Positions 51,681-60,822 of a stretch of DNA of 64,000 nt are shown here, piece after piece. The stretch is from positions 32,205-96,204 of the forward strand of contig NZ_BOMQ01000092.1 in the NCBI RefSeq assembly GCF_016862275.1. Reading direction: 5' to 3'. Numbering within the stretch: the first letter of the stretch is position 1; each line of letters starts with the position of its first letter. The DNA is from Actinoplanes nipponensis (GTDB taxonomy: Bacteria > Actinomycetota > Actinomycetes > Mycobacteriales > Micromonosporaceae). Under the pieces are notes generated by a model. The model was not told the origin of the DNA, did not search any database, and saw only the letters and a program-made list of their open reading frames with translations. Made by a program: the position numbers and the translations under genes.

Positions 51681-52238
51681 ATGCGCATCGGAATCATCGC
51701 CCGGCTCGCCGTGGCCGGCGCCGTCGCCCTGGCGACGGTCCCGGCCGTGGGCAGCCCGGCCGCGGCGGCGCCGGCGCCGAGGGCGACCGCCGGCACCATG
51801 ACGTCGGCCGTGGACGGCACGTTCGGCAACGGCGGCACCGTGACCGGCACCTTCACCCCTCAGCGGTTCGCCGCCCGGAACGGCCGGGTCGTCGCCGTCG
51901 GCACGCTGCACAGCGTGCTGACCGACGCGGCCGGCTCGCCCGTCGGGGCCGCGGACACCCCGGTCACCCTGCCGGTGCAGCTGCCCGCGGGCGGCCTCGG
52001 CACCCTGGCCGCCTGTCCGATCCTGCACCTGGTGCTGGGCCCGCTGGACCTCAACCTGCTGGGGCTGACCGTGCACCTCAACACCGTCGTGCTCGACATC
52101 ACGGCGAACTCCGGGCCGGGCAACCTGCTGGGCAACCTGCTGTGTGCGATCGCGGGCCTGCTCAACGGCGGCCTCAACGCGCCGGTGGCGCAGATCGTCG
52201 CGCTGCTGAACGCGATCCTGGCGCTGTTGACCGTGTGA
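51681..52238 (+). CDS. Secreted hypothetical protein
   Basis: 185 aa. Signal peptide to about residue 29 (AVGSPAAAA), a Thr/Gly/Val-rich beta-type domain and a hydrophobic C-terminal third (GNLLGNLLCAIAGLLNGGL) ending LLTV with two Cys that could pair. I recall similar short secreted proteins in actinomycetes, without known function. ATG 51681 follows GGAAGGAG. The palindrome array upstream implies specific control. Confidence 0.75.
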   Translation: MRIGIIARLAVAGAVALATVPAVGSPAAAAPAPRATAGTMTSAVDGTFGNGGTVTGTFTPQRFAARNGRVVAVGTLHSVLTDAAGSPVGAADTPVTLPVQLPAGGLGTLAACPILHLVLGPLDLNLLGLTVHLNTVVLDITANSGPGNLLGNLLCAIAGLLNGGLNAPVAQIVALLNAILALLTV

Positions 52239-52251
52239 CGCCGCCCCGGAC

Positions 52252-52285
52252 CGGCCGGTCCCTCACCCAGCCGGGGGACCGGCCG
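52252..52285. terminator. Bidirectional terminator
   Basis: Perfect 11-bp stem CGGCCGGTCCC / GGGACCGGCCG with a 12-nt loop between the convergent secreted-protein and rph genes. Confidence 0.75.
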
Positions 52286-52304
52286 CCGCGAGCGCCGGCG
52301 CGCG

Positions 52305-54839
52305 TCAAGCCAGGATCTCGACGTACCCGTCGGTCCCGTGCACGCGGATCCGCTGGCCGTCCCGGATCAGCCGGGTCGCCTGCGCCACCCCCACGACGGC
52401 CGGCAGGCCGTACTCCCGGGCGATCACCGCGCCGTGGGTCATCAGGCCGCCCACCTCCGTCACCAGGCCCGCGATGCCGACGAACACGGGCGACCAGCTC
52501 GGATCCGTGTAGGCCGTGACCAGGATGTCGCCCGCCGCCAGGTCGGCCCGCGCCATGTCGAGGACGACGCGGGCCCGGCCCTCGACGGTCCCGGTGGAGA
52601 CGGCCAGGCCGGCCAAGGCGCCCGCCGGCACGTCGTCGCGCCGGTACGCCCCGTCGATGCCCTCGCCCTCCGAGGTGAGCACCCGCGGCGGGGTCAGCGC
52701 GTGGTACGACCGGAACGCCTCGCGCCGCTGCCGGATGAGCCGATCGTCCACCCGGTTGGTGCGCACGGCCTCGTGGAGCTCCGGGAAGGTGAGGTAGAAG
52801 GCGTCCTCCCGGTCGGCCAGCACGCCGGCCCGCACGAGGCTGTCGGCCTCGCGCAGCAGGGCCTGCTTGTAGAGGAACGTGCGGCTGACGATGTCGTACT
52901 TCGGGTACTCCCGGTAGCCGATGAAGGTCCGGACCCGGTCGATCATCCGCTTGGTCTCGGCGGCCCTGCTCTCCCCCTCCGGCAGGGCCCGCAGGCGGGA
53001 CAGCACCTCGTGCTCCTTCTCGCGCGCCGCCTGTCGCCCCTGCTCGAAACGGCGCGCGGCGGCGCCCGGCGCGAAGTTCCGGACGTGGTCGAGGATCACC
53101 GGCACCAGCGTGCCGGGGCGCTCACGCCACCGCGGCCGGGTGATGTCGATCTCGCCGACGCAGCGCATGCCGTACCGCTCGAGGTAGGTCTCGATGGCCC
53201 CGCGCGCCTCGGCCCCGCCCGGCAGCCTCGCCAGGTCGTCCAGGAAGTCGTCGTCCCGGACGTCCCGCAGGAACGCCACCACCGCCGGCCGGGCCCGGAT
53301 CACGTCGGCGACGTCGAGCAGGGCCAGGCCCATCTCGGAGGTGACGTTGCCGGGGGCGGACAGCGTCAGCGTGTCGGCCGCGTTCTTCTCGCCCAGCCAC
53401 TCCCGCAGCTTGTCGTTGAGCCACCAGGTGGCCTCCATGCCCGCCATGATCGCCGGAAAGTTCAGCGGGTCGCGGAGCACGCGCTTGTGCTCCTCGAAGG
53501 CCTCCAGCAGGAAGTCGAACAGCGCGGGCCCGCTGCGGGCGCGGAGCCCGCGCTCCAGGGCGGCGACGGAGGCCCGGCTGCGCTCGATCAGCTCGGTGAC
53601 GATGGCCGGGTCGGTCTCGATCGGGGCGGGCGCGGCGCCGGCCGGCGGCCCGGGCGGAGCGGCGTCCGGCAGCGGCGGGAGGAAGCCGGCGCGGCCGATG
53701 ACGGTTTCCAGCGCGTCCCGGACCAGCGGGTCGGACCGTCCCGACAGTTCCAGCAGACCGGCGCGGCCGGCCGGCGTGGCCAGGGCCCGGGTGACGTCGA
53801 CGAACAGCCGGCCGCCGGCCTCGTGCATCGCCACCATGGCCGTCAGCTGCCACATGGAGATCCCGAGGGGCTTCATGGGGTCGGTCATCATCTGCTGGTG
53901 ACCGACCGAGACGTAGACGTGGTTCTCCCGGTCGCCGGCCTCGGGCACGGGGAACAGCGTGGTGATCGGCCGGCTCTGCACGATCCGGAACCCGTCGCCG
54001 GCCAGGCACCATTCGATGTCCTGCGGGCGGCCGAAGTGCGCCTCGATCCGCCGGCCGAGCCGCACGAGCGACACGACCTGCGCGTCCGTGAGCGCCGGCC
54101 GCCCCGCGGCGGCGATGGTCCGGGCAACGACCCGGTCGTCGCGCACCGTGAAGACGTCCGGGTTGACCAGGCCGGAGACCAGGGCCTCGCCGAGGCCGAA
54201 GCCGGCGTCCACAGTGGCGACCCTCCGGTTGCCCGTGACGGGGTCCGCCGTGAACAGGACCCCCGACGCCTCCGGGAAGACCATTCGCTGCACGACCACG
54301 GCCATCGCGACCGTACGGTGGTCGATGCCGTTCCGCCGGCGGTAGAGCACGGCCCGCTCGGTGAACAGCGAGGCCCAGCACCGGCTGACGTGCCGCAGGA
54401 CGGCCGCCGGCCCGACGACGTTCAGGTAGGTGTCCTGCTGGCCGGCGAAGGACGCGGTCGGGAGGTCCTCGGCGGTCGCGCTGGACCGGACGGCGTAGGC
54501 GGCCTCCGCCCCGAGCCGGGCGTGCGCCCGGGTGACGGCCGCAGCGAGATCGCGGGGAATGGCGGTCTCCTCGATGGCCCGGCGGATCTCCGCGCTGAGC
54601 GTGCGGATCGCCTCCCGGTCCGCCGGGTCCACCACCGCCAGCCGGTCGACCCGGTCGCCGATCGCGGGCGCCTCGGCGAGGATCCGCCGGAACGCCGCCG
54701 TGGTCACGCAGAAGCCGGCGGGCACGTCGACGCCGTCGATCCGCATCAGTCCGCCCAGGTGCGCGCCCTTGCCCCCGGCGACCGCGGTTCGCGTCTCGTC
54801 GACGCTTCGCAGATCCATCACGTACCGCTCCGTCGACAC
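52305..54839 (-). CDS. rph: Rifampin phosphotransferase (rifamycin inactivation)
   Basis: 844 aa. Transfers the beta-phosphate of ATP to rifamycin, via a phospho-His intermediate. Three domains in RPH order: ATP-grasp (GGKGAHLGGL, VRSSATAEDLP, ASGVLFTADPVTGNR), rifamycin-binding region (YVSVGHQQMMTDPMKPLGIS), and swivelling His domain with GLMTHGAVIAREYGLP; the end RVHGTDGYVEIL is typical of RPH. Related PEP synthases lack the middle signature. GTG 54839 gives the usual N-terminus; ATG 54818 is possible. A rifamycin-associated element lies 60 nt upstream, supporting this function and inducibility. Confidence 0.9.
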   Translation of the reverse strand: MSTERYVMDLRSVDETRTAVAGGKGAHLGGLMRIDGVDVPAGFCVTTAAFRRILAEAPAIGDRVDRLAVVDPADREAIRTLSAEIRRAIEETAIPRDLAAAVTRAHARLGAEAAYAVRSSATAEDLPTASFAGQQDTYLNVVGPAAVLRHVSRCWASLFTERAVLYRRRNGIDHRTVAMAVVVQRMVFPEASGVLFTADPVTGNRRVATVDAGFGLGEALVSGLVNPDVFTVRDDRVVARTIAAAGRPALTDAQVVSLVRLGRRIEAHFGRPQDIEWCLAGDGFRIVQSRPITTLFPVPEAGDRENHVYVSVGHQQMMTDPMKPLGISMWQLTAMVAMHEAGGRLFVDVTRALATPAGRAGLLELSGRSDPLVRDALETVIGRAGFLPPLPDAAPPGPPAGAAPAPIETDPAIVTELIERSRASVAALERGLRARSGPALFDFLLEAFEEHKRVLRDPLNFPAIMAGMEATWWLNDKLREWLGEKNAADTLTLSAPGNVTSEMGLALLDVADVIRARPAVVAFLRDVRDDDFLDDLARLPGGAEARGAIETYLERYGMRCVGEIDITRPRWRERPGTLVPVILDHVRNFAPGAAARRFEQGRQAAREKEHEVLSRLRALPEGESRAAETKRMIDRVRTFIGYREYPKYDIVSRTFLYKQALLREADSLVRAGVLADREDAFYLTFPELHEAVRTNRVDDRLIRQRREAFRSYHALTPPRVLTSEGEGIDGAYRRDDVPAGALAGLAVSTGTVEGRARVVLDMARADLAAGDILVTAYTDPSWSPVFVGIAGLVTEVGGLMTHGAVIAREYGLPAVVGVAQATRLIRDGQRIRVHGTDGYVEILA

Positions 54840-54900
54840 CCGCACGCCGCGCCCCGTCTCCGCAGTTGGTGACCCCGGCCGCCGATTCTGCGCCCGGACC

Positions 54901-54920
54901 GGGGTCTTGCCGCAAGCCCA
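54901..54920 (-). promoter_or_regulatory. Rifamycin-associated element (RAE)
   Basis: Minus strand reads TGGGCTTGCGGCAAGACCC, matching 17 of 19 bases of the RAE motif known upstream of rifamycin-inactivating genes in actinomycetes (core GGGCTTGCGGCAAG identical). The element mediates rifamycin-induced expression. Confidence 0.85.
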
Positions 54921-55302
54921 CCGCCGCGTTGTACGGTGATGGTGGCAGAGGCCCGCCTTCGTCGGCTCCGGCCGCGGTGACGACCCACCCGCGGTGACGG
55001 CCCCCAGTGCTTCGTGCCGATCACTCTCACGCCACCCGCGCCGACCTCGCGCCGACCGGGGCCGCACCATGCCCGCGCACCCTGCCGGATCCCTACCATA
55101 ACGGGAGGTTAGGCGCGAAGTAACACGACACGGTGAATATGACTAATGCGTCATAGCCTCGCCGACGCCTCCAAACGGAGCCGACAAAACCTCCGAACCA
55201 GACAGTGACCATGAGGACCGGTTCCTCACCAGGCGTCAGACGCTGTGACCACACGGTTAGATTCGCTTCGATCTCACCGGCACGAGCGGGGGCGCACACA
55301 CG
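54921..55302. promoter_or_regulatory. Divergent rph/thioesterase intergenic region
   Basis: With the RAE this makes a gap of about 460 bp without a gene. It contains a perfect palindrome TATGAC-N6-GTCATA at 55138-55155 in an AT-rich stretch, the best candidate for control of the rightward paaI-SARP transcript. Confidence 0.5.
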
Positions 55303-55725
55303 ATGGACACGATCCAGTCGGCACGATCCATGCACCAGCGGGACCTCACCTGTCAGACCCTGGGCATCCACCTCGACGACCTCGGGCCCGGCCGGGCCCG
55401 GATGCGGATGCGGGTCGCCGCGACCATGACCAACGGGCACGGGACCGTCCACGGCGGATACCTGTTCCTTTTGGCCGACGCGGCATTCGCCTACGCCTGC
55501 AACAGCCACGGGCCGGCCGCGGTGGCCCAGGGCGCGCAGGTGACGTTCCTGCGCCCGGCCGCGGTGGACGACGAGCTGGTCGCCGAGGCGGTCGAACGGG
55601 CCCGCGCCGGGCGCACCGGCGTCTACGACGTGACCGTACGCCGGGCGGCCGGTGAGGTCGTCGCCGAGTTCCGCGGGCAGAGCATGATGCTCAGCGGACG
55701 CCCAGCCGTCGCGCCAGGGCACTGA
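55303..55725 (+). CDS. PaaI-type hotdog thioesterase
   Basis: 140 aa, the PaaI length. Family core NGHGTVHGGYLFLLADAAFAYACN, with the HGG loop and catalytic Asp region, and QVTFLRPAAVDDELVAEAV. Hydrolyses an aryl- or acyl-CoA. Lies 6 nt upstream of the SARP regulator on the same strand. It may edit or release CoA esters for the neighbouring cluster, or be a paa-type housekeeping enzyme. Confidence 0.88.
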   Translation: MDTIQSARSMHQRDLTCQTLGIHLDDLGPGRARMRMRVAATMTNGHGTVHGGYLFLLADAAFAYACNSHGPAAVAQGAQVTFLRPAAVDDELVAEAVERARAGRTGVYDVTVRRAAGEVVAEFRGQSMMLSGRPAVAPGH

Positions 55726-55731
55726 CCGGCG

Positions 55732-58245
55732 ATGGCGCTGGAACTGGCACTGCTCGGGCCGGTGGAGGCCCGTACGGACGGGGCCCGCGTACCGCTCGCC
55801 CCGCTGGAGCGCAGCGTGCTCGCCCTGCTGGCGCTGGCCGAGGGCACGGTGCTGTCGACCGAGCGGCTCATCGACAACCTCTGGGCCTTCCAGCCCCCGC
55901 TCGCGCCGCGGGCGCGCGTGCAGGGCCTGGTCTCGTCGCTGCGGCGCAAGATCGGCGGCGCGCTGGTCACCCGCGACCCGGGCTACTTCCTGGCGCTGCC
56001 GGCCGCCGCCTGCGACCTGCAGCGGTGCGAGGAGCTGGCCCGGCAGGCGAGCGGGGCCCGGCCGGGCGACGCCGCCGAGAAGCTGCGGCAGGCGCTGGCC
56101 CTGTGGCACGGCGAGCCGCTGGGCGGGGTGGCCGCGCCCGGCGTGGAGCCCGACCGGGCCCGGCTGGCCGAGCTGCGGGTGTCGCTCCTGGAGGCCTGCT
56201 TCGAGGCGGAGCTGACCCTGGGGCGGCACGCCGAGCTGGTGCGGGAGATGGTCGTGGCGGTGGCCGAGAACCCGTTGCGGGAACGGCTCACCGGGCAGCT
56301 GATGACCGCGCTGTACCGGTCCAACCGGCGGGCGGAGGCGCTGCTGGCGTACCAGACGTTGCGCGACCGGCTCGCCGAGGAGCTGGGCAGCGACCCGTGC
56401 GCGGACCTGCGGGAGCTGCACGCCGCCATCCTGCGCGGCGAGACCCCGGCGCGGCGGCGCGAGCCGGCCGGGGCGGTCCCGGCGCCGGCGCCGGAGCCGC
56501 GGCCGGCGCAGATGCCGGCCGGCGTCGGGCACTTCGCCGGCCGCGAGCCCGATCTGGCCGCGCTGACCGCGGCGCTGCCGCAGCCCGGCGCGGACCCCCG
56601 GATCGTGCTGGTCTCCGGGGCCGGCGGGCTGGGCAAGACGGCGCTGGCGGTGCGCTGGGCGCACACCGTGGCGGACCGGTTCCCGGACGGGCAGATCTTC
56701 CTGGACCTGCACGGTTCGGCCAAGGACGCGGCGCTGTCGCCGGACGCGGCCGTGCGGGCCGCGCTGCTGGCGGTCGGCGTGCCGCCCGGCCGCCTGCCGG
56801 CCGGGTTCGAGGAGCGGGCCGCCCTGTTCCGGACCCGGCTGTACCACCAGCGGGTGCTGCTGGTCGCCGACGACGCCGGCTGTGTGGGCCAGCTGCTGCC
56901 GCTGGTCCCGCCCACCGCGAGCAGCCTGCTCGTGGCGACCAGCCGCAGCCGGCTCACCGCGCTGGCCGCCCACCACGAGGTGCGGACGGTCGGCCTGCGC
57001 CCGCTCGCCGGCGACCGGGCCCGCGACCTGCTGTGCGGGATCGTCGGCGCGGAGCGGCTGGCCGGACCCGGCGGCGCCGAGGTGGTGGAGTTGTGCGGTG
57101 GCTGGCCCCTCACGCTGCGCCAGGCCGGCGCCACGCTGGCCGCCCGGTCCACCCAGTCGCTCGGTTCGTTCGCCGACGAGCTGCGGGAGCACGCCGACAC
57201 CCTCTCGGTGGCCGACGACCCCCGCACGGTCCGGGCCGCGCTGGCGCAGGCCCGCGCCGGTCTCGACCCGGCCGCCGGCCGGCTGTTCGACCAGCTCGGC
57301 GCGCTGCCGGTGGGCTCGGTCCGGCTCGACCTGGCGGCCGCGGTCGCCGGGATCTCGGCGCCCCGGACCCGGCGGCTGCTGGACGAGTTGATCTCGGCCA
57401 ACCTGGTGGTGGAGAACGGCCCGGACCGGTACGGCTGGTACGACCTGGTCCGCCGGTACGCCCGCCGGTGCGGGGCCGCGCTCAGCGACCGCGACGTCGC
57501 CGAGGAGCGGGCGATCCGCTGGTACCTGTCCACCTTCGAGCGGCTGGCGGCCCGGCCGGCGCCCGAACCCGCCGCCGGCGCCGACGCCGCCGACCTGCCG
57601 GCGGTGGCGCGCTGGGTGGCCCAGCGCCGCGACCCCCGGCTCACCTGGGACTTCGTCAGCAAGGCGTACGCGGTCACCCCGGCGGTGGGCGCCGAGGCGT
57701 GCGAGGCGGCCCTGGCCGCGGCCACGACCCTGGGCGACGGCCGGGCCATCGCGGCGGCCCACGCCCAGCTCGGCGCGGTGCTGGTGGCCGACCCGGCGCG
57801 GGCCGAGGACGCGAGCCGGCACCTGAGCCGGGCGCTGCGGCTGCTCGACCCCGACCAGGCGGACCACGTCCGGATCGCCACGTTCGGGCTGGGCACCCTG
57901 CTGGCCCGGCAGGGGCGGCCGGCCGAGGCCGGCACGTTGCTGGAGCGGACGCTGGACCTGCTCGACCCGGGGCGGGAGCCGCTGGCCGCCACGGTCGCCC
58001 TGTTCGCCCACGCCGACCTGCTGGTGCGGGCCGGGTCGGCCGGCCGCGGCCAGGAACGGTTCGCCCAGGCGCTGATCATGTGCGAGGCGGCGACCGGGAG
58101 CCGGTTCAGCCGGGCCCGGCTGGTGCTCAACGCCCAGGTGGGCGCGCGGTTCCTGGCCTACCTGGGCGAGGCGCTGCAGGCCCCGCGGGTGAGCGGCTCG
58201 GACCGGCAGCTGGCGACGCGGCTGTTCACAGGGGTTCGGCGCTGA
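55732..58245 (+). CDS. SARP/AfsR-family transcriptional activator
   Basis: 837 aa. Residues 1-95: OmpR-like winged helix (LLGPVEARTDG, LIDNLWAFQPP, RVQGLVSSLRRKIG). Residues ~95-245: bacterial transcriptional activation domain. Residues ~270-560: NB-ARC ATPase with GAGGLGKTAL. The rest is a TPR-like C-terminus. Large SARPs of this type activate antibiotic genes by binding direct repeats spaced 11 or 22 bp. Just such repeats lie in the ATP-grasp promoter at 60.7 kb. Its 3' end overlaps the convergent ATP-grasp gene by 20 nt. Confidence 0.93.
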   Translation: MALELALLGPVEARTDGARVPLAPLERSVLALLALAEGTVLSTERLIDNLWAFQPPLAPRARVQGLVSSLRRKIGGALVTRDPGYFLALPAAACDLQRCEELARQASGARPGDAAEKLRQALALWHGEPLGGVAAPGVEPDRARLAELRVSLLEACFEAELTLGRHAELVREMVVAVAENPLRERLTGQLMTALYRSNRRAEALLAYQTLRDRLAEELGSDPCADLRELHAAILRGETPARRREPAGAVPAPAPEPRPAQMPAGVGHFAGREPDLAALTAALPQPGADPRIVLVSGAGGLGKTALAVRWAHTVADRFPDGQIFLDLHGSAKDAALSPDAAVRAALLAVGVPPGRLPAGFEERAALFRTRLYHQRVLLVADDAGCVGQLLPLVPPTASSLLVATSRSRLTALAAHHEVRTVGLRPLAGDRARDLLCGIVGAERLAGPGGAEVVELCGGWPLTLRQAGATLAARSTQSLGSFADELREHADTLSVADDPRTVRAALAQARAGLDPAAGRLFDQLGALPVGSVRLDLAAAVAGISAPRTRRLLDELISANLVVENGPDRYGWYDLVRRYARRCGAALSDRDVAEERAIRWYLSTFERLAARPAPEPAAGADAADLPAVARWVAQRRDPRLTWDFVSKAYAVTPAVGAEACEAALAAATTLGDGRAIAAAHAQLGAVLVADPARAEDASRHLSRALRLLDPDQADHVRIATFGLGTLLARQGRPAEAGTLLERTLDLLDPGREPLAATVALFAHADLLVRAGSAGRGQERFAQALIMCEAATGSRFSRARLVLNAQVGARFLAYLGEALQAPRVSGSDRQLATRLFTGVRR

Positions 58246-59449
58246 CCCGGAAGTCCCGGGCGGTGGCCGCGATCGCGGCGGCCACCTCCGCCGAGCTCCG
58301 CCCGCGGAAGCGGAACCGGCCGCCGACGTGCTCGTAGTACGCGTCGGCGGCCGGCAGGATCGCGCCGGCGCCCAGCACGGCCTCGGCGTACGGGCCCGGG
58401 TCGCGGCCCAGCATCGAACCGGCCCGGGCGATCCGGCAGGGACGCCGGGCCGGGGCGGGCGCGAGCAGCCAGCCGCCGACCTCGCCGCCCGGTTGCCCGA
58501 GCGCGGCCGGCCAGGGCCGCGGCGGCTGCCCCAGGGCGAGCCGGAAGGCCGCCTCCATCAGGTCGTAGCCGTGCACCTCGCGCCACAGGAACGGGATCTC
58601 CGCGCCGCCCGCACGGGCGCCCACCTCCAGGAACGCGCACTCGCCGGTCGACCGGTCCAGGAACAGCTCCAGGTGGAACACGGTGGGCCGGTCGGACAGG
58701 GCGGCCAGGGCCCGGGCGGCGTACCCGCCGGCCGCGCGGACGAGGCCGGGATCGTCCTCCTCCACCGAGCCCAGCGGGGTCCCGCCGCGGAACCCCAGGC
58801 AGGTGTTCAGGTACCGCGACACCCGGTACGGCCCGAGCGCCGCGCCGTCGAAGTAGCCGTCCACGTGGTGGATCGGGCGCGGGTCGAACGACTGGGCCAG
58901 CAGCCCGGACCCGGCGGTGACATCGAGCCGGCGCAGGTCGCCGGGACCGTCCAGCCGCACCACGCCGGCGCTGGAGCTGCCCGTGCGCGGCTTGACGATC
59001 ACCGGCCAGCCGTACCGGTCGCCGAAGGCCCGCACCGTCGCCGCCTCCCGCACGGTGGTGAACGGCGGCACCGCCAGGCCCGCGGCGGCCACCCGGCCGC
59101 TCATCGTCACCTTGTCCCGGTACGGGCGCAGCTCCCCCGGCGTCCAGCCGGGGCAGCCCCACTCCTGCCGCAGCTCCGCGGCGACCAGCAGGTCGTCCTC
59201 CTTGAGCGCGATGATCGCCGCCGGCGGCCCGAACTCGTGGGCCAGCTGCTTGACCCGGTCGGCCACGGCCGGCCGGTCGTCGGTCGCGTCCACCAGCAGC
59301 ACGGCGGCGGCGTCGGGCGGGACGGCCGAGGCCCCGACCGCGGTGGCCACGTAGGTGACGGCGTGGGTGCGGTGGTCGAGGTAGCGGGCGTACTCGGCGT
59401 ACCGGGCCCGCCAGCGGTGGATGACCACGACGTGCGGCCGGGCCGGCAT
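58226..59449 (-). CDS. ATP-grasp ligase (carboxylate-amine ligase), second of pair
   Basis: 407 aa. Pre-ATP-grasp Rossmann-like region at residues 1-120; ATP-grasp core with Lys motifs (YRDKVTMSG and WPVIVKPRTGSSSAGVVRL), and the metal/ATP-binding VFHLELFLDRSTGECAFLEVG with GARAGGAEIP. Forms an acyl-phosphate, then an amide. ATG 59449 overlaps the TGA of the upstream ATP-grasp gene (TGATG), so both enzymes are made together. Resembles L-amino acid ligase/carnosine-synthase-type enzymes; substrates unknown. Confidence 0.88.
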   Translation of the reverse strand: MPARPHVVVIHRWRARYAEYARYLDHRTHAVTYVATAVGASAVPPDAAAVLLVDATDDRPAVADRVKQLAHEFGPPAAIIALKEDDLLVAAELRQEWGCPGWTPGELRPYRDKVTMSGRVAAAGLAVPPFTTVREAATVRAFGDRYGWPVIVKPRTGSSSAGVVRLDGPGDLRRLDVTAGSGLLAQSFDPRPIHHVDGYFDGAALGPYRVSRYLNTCLGFRGGTPLGSVEEDDPGLVRAAGGYAARALAALSDRPTVFHLELFLDRSTGECAFLEVGARAGGAEIPFLWREVHGYDLMEAAFRLALGQPPRPWPAALGQPGGEVGGWLLAPAPARRPCRIARAGSMLGRDPGPYAEAVLGAGAILPAADAYYEHVGGRFRFRGRSSAEVAAAIAATARDFRVSAEPL

Positions 59450-60705
59450 CAGGCGTCCTCGGCCAGCTCGTAGAACGCCGGGCCGTCCAGGTAGCGGAAC
59501 GTCCCGAAGTCACGGTCGACGACCTCCTCAACCGGATGCATCAGGTTGACGATCAGCGGGGTGCTCAGGTCGTCGACCGTGCGCCGCAGCCGGCCGCCGG
59601 GCGCCACCACCGGGCGGATGTCGTACAGGCTCTCCAGGGCCTCGATCACCCCCATCATCGGGTACGACCGGAGCGGCGCCTCCACCGTGGACACCGCCCA
59701 GGCGCTCACCACGTGCCGGCTGATCGAGTAGTCGGCGCCCGCGCGGGCAGCGAACCGCTCCGGGCGCACGTAGGCGTCGACGATCCACTCGAGCTGGCCC
59801 TCGCCCAGCGCGGGCTGGCAGAAGCCGGGCAGGTCCAGGCCGGCCATCCGGGCGCCCACCTCGACCAGGCAGGGCCCGCCCGGGGTCAGCTTGATCTCCA
59901 GGTGGGCGGCGCCGTAGCGGATGCCGAGCGCGTCCAGGACGGCCAACGCGTACGGCACCAGTTCCTCCTGGACCGCGCCGCGCCGCGGCAGCAGGCGCAC
60001 CCCGCAGGTCAGGTCGACGATGCCGTTCGCGGTGAGCTTCTCGTACTTCCAGATGTCGGTGACGTGGTGCCGGCCGTCGCAGCTCACCGTGTCCACCACG
60101 TACTCGCCGCCCATCAGGTACTCCTGGGCGACGACGGCCTCGTTGCGGCGGGAGAAGATGTTCTCGCTGCCGAGGATCTTGCGGTACGCGGCGACCGACT
60201 CCCGGGGCGTGGCGCAGAAGTGCACCCCGTCGCCGGCCGCGCTGCGGATCGGCTTGACCACGATCCGCCCGCCCTGCTCCTCGTGCCAGGCGGCCAGCTG
60301 CTCCGCGTCCTCGACGAGCAGCTGGCCGGTGGCCCGCAGGCCGGCGGCGCGCACCGTCTCGATCTGCACGTACTTGTCGCGGCGGGCGACGCTCAGCGCG
60401 GTGCCGTTGCCGGGCAGGCCCAGCTCGGCGCCCAGCCGGTCGGCGAACTCCACGCCGATCTCGCCGCCGGCCACCACGGCGACCGGGTCGTGCCCGCGGA
60501 CCGCCGCGAGCGTGGCGTCCAGGTCGCCGGTGTGCACGATGTTCGCCGCGTACGGGGACAGGTCGAACGCGCCCTGGTACACCAGCGGCGGATCCGGGGT
60601 GCTCTGCACCCGGACCACCTGGTAGCCGGCCTGGTGGAACACCGGGGCGAGGCGCCGGGTCGGGGCGTACGCATCGACCATCACGACGGTTCGGGAAGCG
60701 CTCAT
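59449..60705 (-). CDS. ATP-grasp ligase (carboxylate-amine ligase), first of pair
   Basis: 418 aa. N-terminal domain MVDAYAPTRRLAPVFHQAGY; ATP-grasp core with RRDKYVQIETVRAAGL, RIVVKPIRSAAGDGVHFC, and catalytic acidic block GAAHLEIKLTPGGPCLVEVG followed by ARMAGLDLPG. The intact Glu and Asn/Gly-rich loops predict activity. Overall like amino-acid ligases that make dipeptides. Transcribed away from the third ATP-grasp gene from a shared promoter with SARP-like repeats. Confidence 0.9.
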   Translation of the reverse strand: MSASRTVVMVDAYAPTRRLAPVFHQAGYQVVRVQSTPDPPLVYQGAFDLSPYAANIVHTGDLDATLAAVRGHDPVAVVAGGEIGVEFADRLGAELGLPGNGTALSVARRDKYVQIETVRAAGLRATGQLLVEDAEQLAAWHEEQGGRIVVKPIRSAAGDGVHFCATPRESVAAYRKILGSENIFSRRNEAVVAQEYLMGGEYVVDTVSCDGRHHVTDIWKYEKLTANGIVDLTCGVRLLPRRGAVQEELVPYALAVLDALGIRYGAAHLEIKLTPGGPCLVEVGARMAGLDLPGFCQPALGEGQLEWIVDAYVRPERFAARAGADYSISRHVVSAWAVSTVEAPLRSYPMMGVIEALESLYDIRPVVAPGGRLRRTVDDLSTPLIVNLMHPVEEVVDRDFGTFRYLDGPAFYELAEDA

Positions 60706-60729
60706 CGCCCCACCGTGGGCGCGGCCGCT

Positions 60730-60797
60730 GCGGATCCGCTACAGATCCGCTGCACGCCCGGTGGCCGGCGGGCGTGGCGGATCCGCAGCGGATCCGC
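60730..60797. promoter_or_regulatory. Symmetric repeat array, predicted SARP binding region
   Basis: GCGGATCCGC occurs exactly at 60730, 60777 and 60788, with an eight-of-ten copy at 60741. The two left units and the two right units are each 11 bp apart, and the heptamer-like GATCCGC(T) pairs point outward symmetrically around 60763-60764. Between them CACGCCCG/CGGGCGTG forms a further 8-bp inverted repeat (60753-60776). Direct repeats at 11-bp spacing are the hallmark of SARP sites. Confidence 0.7.
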
Positions 60798-60822
60798 AGC
60801 GCCGCTCGCCAGGCTTCGGCCC

